The notes beneath the pieces are model-generated. The model saw nothing but the letters and a program-made list of their open reading frames with translations, ran no database searches and had not been told where the DNA came from. A DNA stretch of 64,000 nucleotides from Acanthosepion lycidas (Eukaryota; Mollusca; Cephalopoda; Sepiida; Sepiidae), in the NCBI GenBank assembly GCA_963932145.1, contig OZ010616.1:46905250-46969249 (forward strand), in the 5' to 3' direction. This document shows, piece after piece, positions 58,170-64,000 of the stretch; the stretch's first letter is position 1, and every line of letters starts with the position of its first letter. Made by a program: the position numbers and the translations under genes.

Positions 58170-58280
58170 CTTATTTATTTATTATAATAAAGTAAAATAA
58201 AAACATTTTATATCGCTACACAAATACTTTCATGTTTCAGTACTAAGATGGTACTTCTTCAGGCGATGATAGATAACTAT
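58140..58280. repeat. (TG/TA)n run and possible single foldback arm
   Basis: A (TG)n(TA)n run at 58131-58167 is followed by 'gtacttcttcaggcgatgat', reminiscent of the arm motif 'cttcatcagatcc' of the 53985-54272 foldback element. No partner arm was found. Confidence 0.35.
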
Positions 58281-58618
58281 TGATAAAAATGATTTATTAG
58301 GGAAAATTAAAAAATCTTTACCTCTTTTCATAAGTCGGGGCATAAGGTTAGAATTAAAAATATACTTATGGTTATGTCTAGATTAACCAATGAACATCAG
58401 GTCTATGCTAAGATATAAAAATATGGTCAGAGATTGGTAGGTTATTATTACATGTCAAGAAAACTGATGCTTAGACATGTCATTCAATGATACTAGGGAA
58501 CCATTTCAGTAACAAATGTATTATTGGTGTATTCAGGTATGGTTAGCTGATTTTTATTTTATTTTTTTGTTTTTTTGTTTTTTTTTTTTTTTTTAGTAGA
58601 CATAAATTTATCAGAAAC

Positions 58619-58660
<42 letters not shown>

Positions 58661-59428
58661 AAAAAACTTTTTTCTTTTAATATACTAAAGAAGCTTCTTA
58701 AATATTCTGTAGTAAAATGGAAAATTATAAAAAATAACTAGAACCTGTAAATCCTTACATGATCCAAGTCCCCTATGTCTACAAGAAAAATTATATATTA
58801 AAAAGTTTCCTAACAATGAAAACCTGTTAAATGAAAGAAATAAATTAAGTGCTATGCCACCATTGTCTACCTTTTATCTTAAAATATAGCTAAAAAAATA
58901 TTTTTCATAAATAATTGCGTATTATAATTGTAAAGCCATTATTTTATTAGTATATAATGGTCAGTCCAACATTTGATTTATTCAACTATAATACAGCTAT
59001 GTTTTGCCATCTATTCAGAATAATTAACAACCTATAGTTGTTTTCACATTTTTAATTTTACCTATCGACCTCTTTTAAGAAACATTCTAAGTATATTAAA
59101 AAAAATCTTTTAAAATCTGTTTCTTATAAATTTATATCTACATCAGCAAATCATACTAAATAAATAGAACCTGACTTTGTCAAAAATACTAATTAAATAA
59201 TACCTAGCTTTGTGAAAAAATGTATTTTTGTCAAATAATGCTGAAGGAAATTTTTGTTAAACAGTTATCTCAACTTTTATCAAGTTTACACATGGAAAAA
59301 CAAAGTTAAATTTAAAAATTTGTAAAATATGATAATAATCTAAGGGAGATAGTAAAATAAATGTCCTAATCATCTTGTGGTTCAGTCATCCTACCAATGT
59401 TTTCATTCAAATGTTTTTTTTTCTTTTA
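58281..59428. other. AT-rich stretch upstream of the CAP-Gly exon
   Basis: Poly(T) tracts at 58577-58594 and 58621-58652. Read as intron of the CAP-Gly gene. Confidence 0.6.
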
Positions 59429-59496
59429 GCTTAAATAAGCCTGTCTTAAAAACTATGAAAGTAACATATTTACATATTTATTTTCTTATTTTACAG
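59421..59496 (+). promoter_or_regulatory. Tandem 3' splice acceptors before the CAP-Gly exon
   Basis: Two good polypyrimidine-AG sites: TTTTTTTTCTTTTAG ending at 59429 and TTTTCTTATTTTACAG ending at 59496. They are 67 bases apart, so they differ in phase. The second is preferred because the extra 22 codons from the first are hydrophobic and intron-like. Confidence 0.6.
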
Positions 59497-61705
59497 GCTT
59501 TCCAAGAAGACAAAAAGCAAGATGGCTCCCTACGGGCAAGAAAGTCATTTATCCCTGCCCCCAAAATATACTCAAAGTCAGTGCCTGCCACAACAACTAC
59601 AGAAACTGTAGAAGTGAAAGAGAAAAAATTTGTTCCTGGGGATCGTGTTTGCATCAGTGGAATTAAGAAAGGTATTGTGCTCTACTTTGGAAAACTACAT
59701 GTTTCTGATGGTTTATGGTGTGGCATTGAGTTAGATGATCCAGAAGGATTAAATGATGGGCAAATTGAAGGCGTCAGGTATTTTTCATGTAGGCCATCAC
59801 ATGGCATTTTCGCACCAATTGAAAAGGTAGAACGAGTTCACTCAGCAGGAAAATCCTATACAACTTGGGCCAAAGTATCATATGCTCCTGAAAAGAAGGC
59901 TGAGTCTGATGGTCATAGAGACAATGAGTTGCAAAAACCACCACTTACGATAACGTATGAAACTCTTGAAGATGGGATTCTAGAAGAGCAGCCTCCCTTT
60001 GAGGTATCGACAATTGGTCGAAAATCTGTACTACCACGCGCTTCACTTAAGCATCAGTTTGAACATTCAAAACTGCATCAGAGCTATCAGCAGCAACACC
60101 AACAGCAGCCATATTTTCAATGCTCTCAATCTCAAGCATACAACCAGCAACAATATGCCCAACCACAATATACCACTCAGCAATATCCCAAGCAGCAAAT
60201 ACCCCCACCGCAATACCCTCCTCAGCAACAGCAGCAACAACCACTGCCACCACAGTACCCACTGCAACAAATACCATATTCTCAGCAGTACCCCTGCCAG
60301 CAACTGCAACCACCTTATTCTAATCAGCAAACCCTACCACCAGCTCAGCAACAATACCAACAGCAGCCTCTACCACCGCCACAGCAGCAGCAGTACCATC
60401 AGCAATTAGTGCCAGCAGTACAACCACAGCAGCAGATACAACCACTACCATACCATCACCAGGTTGGACCAACTGTACAACAACCACCACAGCAGCAGAT
60501 ACAACCACTACCATACCATCACCAGGGTGGACCAACTGTGCAACAACAATCTCAGCAGCAGATACAACCACTACCATACCATCACCAGGTTGGGCCAACT
60601 ATACAACAACAGCAATATCAACAATATCCACAACAGACAATACCACCAATACAAGACCAACAACACCAACAACAGCAACAACTGGGTCAACCTGCAAGTC
60701 CAAAATATTCCTCCATCTTTTCCACTCTTGACAAACCATCAGATGGTTTTCATCCTGAAGGTGGAGGTGGTGGAGGAAATGATAGCTGTGGCAATGGTAG
60801 TGTTCCAACTTCTTCCCAAAACCAAGCAACGGATATAGAATTCAGTGCTAGTGTCAAGGAATATCTGGAATCAGACCGTCGAACATATTTCAACTTTACA
60901 TTTGACGGTGACAGTGGTAGCAGTCGGTCGGCTTCAACGATCCCAGATTCGTTAACATCTTCTGTCTATCAAGCAGAGCAAGAGTTGGATCCGGTTGGAG
61001 CAATCTGGGAGTTGGAAAATACAGATGATGAGGTTAGTTTTCGTTTAGAAGAAGCTATTTCTGAATCCAGTTCATTGACAGCCAGCACTGAAGAAAAACA
61101 ACTTGTAACAAAACTGGAAAGTGATGGTAACACAAATAATTCAAACTCCCTAGCTCCTCCAACTGAAAATGAGCAAGAACCAACAGAAGAAATACTCATT
61201 CAAAGATTAGAAAAAGAGCTGCAAGAAAACATTGCTAAAAAGGAAAACTATTACAAATCTTTGGCACGACAATCTAGTAGTGAAAGAGATGGTAAGGATA
61301 GTATTGATGGTCAGGGAAAAGGAAAGGAGGTGAAATCAAGGAGTCATGGTGACAGTGGCAGTCAGGTCTTTAACAGTATTCTGGACAGTGGTTATGAGCC
61401 AGACACTATTAAGCAGTCATACCAAACTCAAGGGAACTTGGACAATTATAGCTTGACTGAGTCTGTAGATGATGAAGTAATTTATAAAAAAGCTCCACCC
61501 ATCATGACGGATTCTGGCATAATTGTTAGGGAAGAGCCAGAAACTGGGTATAATCTAGCCGATATTGAAAAACTCGGATCATCAGGAGCAGAACTGAGTA
61601 TGGAACACCTGTCACCAAATGACCAGTTGGCAGCAGACCTTCGAAATGGACACAAAGATAAAGAACGTCCAATTTCCTTGATATCAACTACCAGTGTGGA
61701 CACAG
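59497..61705 (+). CDS. CAP-Gly domain protein, large internal exon
   Basis: Internal exon of 2,209 bases; residue numbers count from its first codon (59497). Residues 45-114 form a CAP-Gly domain (F-V-P-G-D-R-V ... G-L-W-C-G-I-E-L-D-D-P-E-G-L-N-D-G ... Y-F-S-C-R-P-S-H-G-I-F-A-P), a fold that binds C-terminal EEY/F tails of tubulin and +TIP proteins. The usual GKNDG signature is GLNDG here. Residues 192-398 are Gln/Pro-rich with three 21-residue repeats (60433-60606). A Gly run (about 422-428), a Ser/acidic region and a short predicted coiled coil (about 564-590) follow. The start TTTTACAG|GCT enters in phase 0; ACAG|GTAAGT leaves in phase 1. No Met precedes the domain, so the start codon lies in an upstream exon. 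Likely a cytoplasmic microtubule-associated protein; CLIP-like or CEP350-like relationship is undecided. The poly-Gln shadow frames are not genes. Confidence 0.92.
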
Positions 61706-61715
61706 GTAAGTGTTT
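61706..61715 (+). promoter_or_regulatory. 5' splice donor of the CAP-Gly exon
   Basis: ACAG|GTAAGTG, a consensus donor. Coding continues 13 codons past it only by readthrough into the intron. Confidence 0.85.
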
Positions 61716-61790
61716 ACTTACATTTTATTTCATTTTATTCTATTTTTAACAGCTGAAAACTATATGGGGTCCTTTTCATTTATCTGTTAG

Positions 61791-62511
61791 CAGCAGTTCC
61801 CAACCTTTTTGGTGTCATTGCCCACTTTCACATATTAAAATTTTTCCATCACCCATCTGTATAGTATATATTCAAAAATATAGTAAAATTGTTTGGTAAA
61901 AGTTTGTTACTGGTTTGTATACTGACTTTATGATGTAGTAAAAATACCAAAGGGAGGTAACCATGCTGACTTGTAGCAGCTGCTGCTACTACTATATTAG
62001 AGAACAAATGAAGACAAACATGCCCATTGAAAACTATATATAATTTAGTTTTATGGCCAAGGGTAGTTTTAGGGTTAGCATTGCAAGTGTTAGCAAAAAA
62101 TTAAACAACAATTTTTATTCATAATTTATAATTATGAAGAAAAATTGTTTAATTAAAAAAAATATATATATATACACTACTAGCAACTAATAAAAATTTA
62201 GAAAATATTTTTGGCATGCTTAATACTGAAGAACAACTTGAATGTTAATGACCTTTCTGAAATCTATAGAAAATACCAAAATATTCCTTGGGATATTTAT
62301 ATTTTATCTAGGAATATAATTAAGGTATTCCCATTTAGCTTATTGTCTTTTATGCAGGTTCTTGGCATATCTTCTTTGTATATTTTTTGAGGGTGGGGTA
62401 GCAGATGTTGAAATAACTTTTTAATACTCAAATTCTATATTTTTCATAAAAAAATTTCAATGTCCACCCACCATCCACTTTTGGCAATATTGCACAGGTT
62501 GGGAAACCCTA
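61791..62511. mobile_element. hAT-like non-autonomous element in the intron
   Basis: Left end CAGCAGTTCCCAACCTTTTT and right end (complement) '...agggtttcccaacctgtg' are inverted relatives, of the CAGNGTTCNCAACC type known for hAT/Charlie termini. The interior is AT-rich without a transposase frame. The 8-bp target duplication was not resolved. Confidence 0.6.
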
Positions 62512-63744
62512 TTTTAATGCCTATGAAGAGGATGACAGTTTAATTTCCATTTATTATTAAATGTTTTATCATGGGTTAATAAACTGAAGTGCCAAAAAAA
62601 ATCATTGGGTATTTTTTCTTCCCCACTTGTAGAAATGGATATAGCCAGATGACCATTAAAATTTTTTTCTCACAAATTTTTTGTTAAAATTGTTTGAATA
62701 AAAGATATAAAATATATTCTGTAAATGAGGGGATTTTATTTTTTTATTTTTTTTTTTTTTTAAATGTAGTTTATGTATTTGGTCAAATAAATTTTTAAAA
62801 AGTATCTTTTTACATTTTAAAAATAAAATATCTCTTCATAATCCAGAGTGCAATTTGTTGTTCCTTAAAACATTACAAGCTTTACATTATGGATTAATAT
62901 ATAATTCATTTTCAGAACAGGTTTAGGGTTAACATTTTGTACACCTTGTTTACAATATCTGAATGTATCAGATTAAATTTATTGAATTTAATTATGACAT
63001 TAACTTTACATAGCAATATTCTTAATAAATGATTTTTTTCATTAATTGTTATATAAAATATCACATTTTCTTATACTTTGTTTTTTAATACTAAACTAAA
63101 ATTCCCTCTCTCCCTTTTTTTAAAACCTTTTAGAAAGAAAACAAATTACTCATAAAAAATAAATTATATAATCAATATATTTGTTATGAATATCAATTTC
63201 ATAGAAAAATATTAAATTAACTTTATGTAATAAATAGGATTTTTAAATAAAATTTGCAGTGTAAAAACAGGGGAAAGAGTCTTTGGAAAAAAAATAACTT
63301 TTAAAAATTAAACAAAATGTTACTAAAATTTTCATAGGATAAGATTAGAAAAAAAAAATCAGATTAATACTTTAAATAAAGTAAAATTTAATTCTTACAC
63401 TGGTATAAAAAGCAAATTGGTAAAAATTCAACATACTTTTTCTATTTGTTAGAAACATAAATGCAGATTATTAAAAAAATAAATTCTTGATAATTAGTGT
63501 ATTTGCTTTTATGAATATAAAATTTAATACAGAAGAATATTAACTTTAAGTGAAAAATGTTAAATTAACTTCCAAGTAGCAAGACCAAGTTTCCTAAATT
63601 ACATTTTTTATAGTGAATTTCTCACAAAAAAGTTGCTTTTGCAATTATATTATGTCTGAATAAAATAAATTTTATATTTAATTAAATAAGCTAGTTATTT
63701 CAAATCTAAAAAGCAACAATTAGTTAAGTCATCAACAGTGGAAA
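62512..63744. other. AT-rich intronic stretch
   Basis: Poly(T) near 62737-62761. No exon-like frame. Confidence 0.6.
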
Positions 63745-63860
63745 ACTAACTGAAACTAAATATCTTGGCTCCAAGTTGAATGACAAGATTTGAGATCTAG
63801 GCAAGAGATGCATTAGGACTTGGCCTTTAGTAAAGAACACCATAATTTGTAAATGAACCA
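63745..63860 (+). pseudogene. Small LINE reverse transcriptase fragment
   Basis: Reads T-K-Y-L-G-S-K-L-N-D-K (about 63757-63790), then a stop, resembling the T-K-Y-L-G-S block that follows the catalytic core in several LINEs. Very short and decayed. Confidence 0.4.
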
Positions 63861-64000
63861 ATCAATTATATTGATGTAAAAATCAATTAAGCTTACTATT
63901 TGAACATAGACATTTGTAATCTATAAGAATAATTCTATTTTAAAATTTGATGTGATATTTTTGTTTTACATTTTTATTTTATACATGATATTTTTAATGC

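Noticed and set aside
59377..59496. Using the Met at 59377 (or 59455) as the start of the CAP-Gly protein
   Set aside because: The stretch contains two polypyrimidine-AG acceptors and is intron-like; the real start should be in an upstream exon.
59999..60838. Overlapping frames on both strands inside the Gln-rich part of the CAP-Gly exon
   Set aside because: CAG/CCA-rich DNA is stop-poor in all frames; the CAP-Gly frame is clearly the coding one.
1..64000. CRISPR array, bacterial operon or prophage-type system
   Set aside because: Tandem arrays lack repeat-spacer structure, genes have introns, and all mobile elements are eukaryotic types.

Overview
The window looks like genomic DNA of a coleoid cephalopod, most likely an octopus. 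The basis is an AT-rich, strongly CpG-depleted sequence packed with tRNA-headed SINEs, a Jockey/CR1-like LINE present in many decayed copies, Tc1/mariner, pogo-like and hAT-like relics, very long (TA)n and poly(T) tracts, and host coding sequence confined to one exon in 64 kb. The species call is inference. No bacterial genes, rRNA, functional tRNA or CRISPR array were seen.

Host gene: the only confident host coding sequence is a 2.2-kb internal exon on the + strand (59497-61705). It encodes a CAP-Gly microtubule-binding domain, a long Gln/Pro-rich tract with three 21-residue tandem repeats, and an acidic Ser-rich tail with a short coiled coil. The exon has a strong 3' splice site, a consensus GTAAGT donor and no usable start codon, so the gene extends beyond it on both sides. 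A block of unusually CpG-retaining sequence at about 21.1-26.6 kb could be its promoter region; this is unproven. A weaker exon-like ORF at 36.7 kb sits inside a SINE-like duplication.

Layout: 0-1.2 kb is a tandem array derived from the 3' half of a SINE. 2.3-3.05 kb is a nine-copy 84-bp minisatellite. 3.8-9 kb holds LINE relics, including a restriction-like-endonuclease type. 9-17 kb is AT-rich with microsatellites, a three-copy 86-bp repeat, a palindromic MITE beside a mariner tail, and a large (TA)n cluster. 17.1-21.1 kb is a dead Ty3/gypsy element (- strand). 21.1-26.6 kb is the CpG-retaining block. 26.7-58 kb is a mosaic of SINEs, LINE fragments (several with nested MITEs), a mariner relic, a copia integrase relic, Tc1 relics, foldback elements and MITEs. 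59.4-61.7 kb is the CAP-Gly exon. 61.7-64 kb is its downstream intron, with an hAT-like element.

The most interesting signals are five nearly perfect palindromic mariner MITEs whose termini resemble primate MADE1 (a known source of microRNA hairpins), a satellite born from a SINE 3' half, SINE-like fragments sharing a 3' tail with the resident LINE, and large foldback elements. No operon-like or multi-gene system is present.
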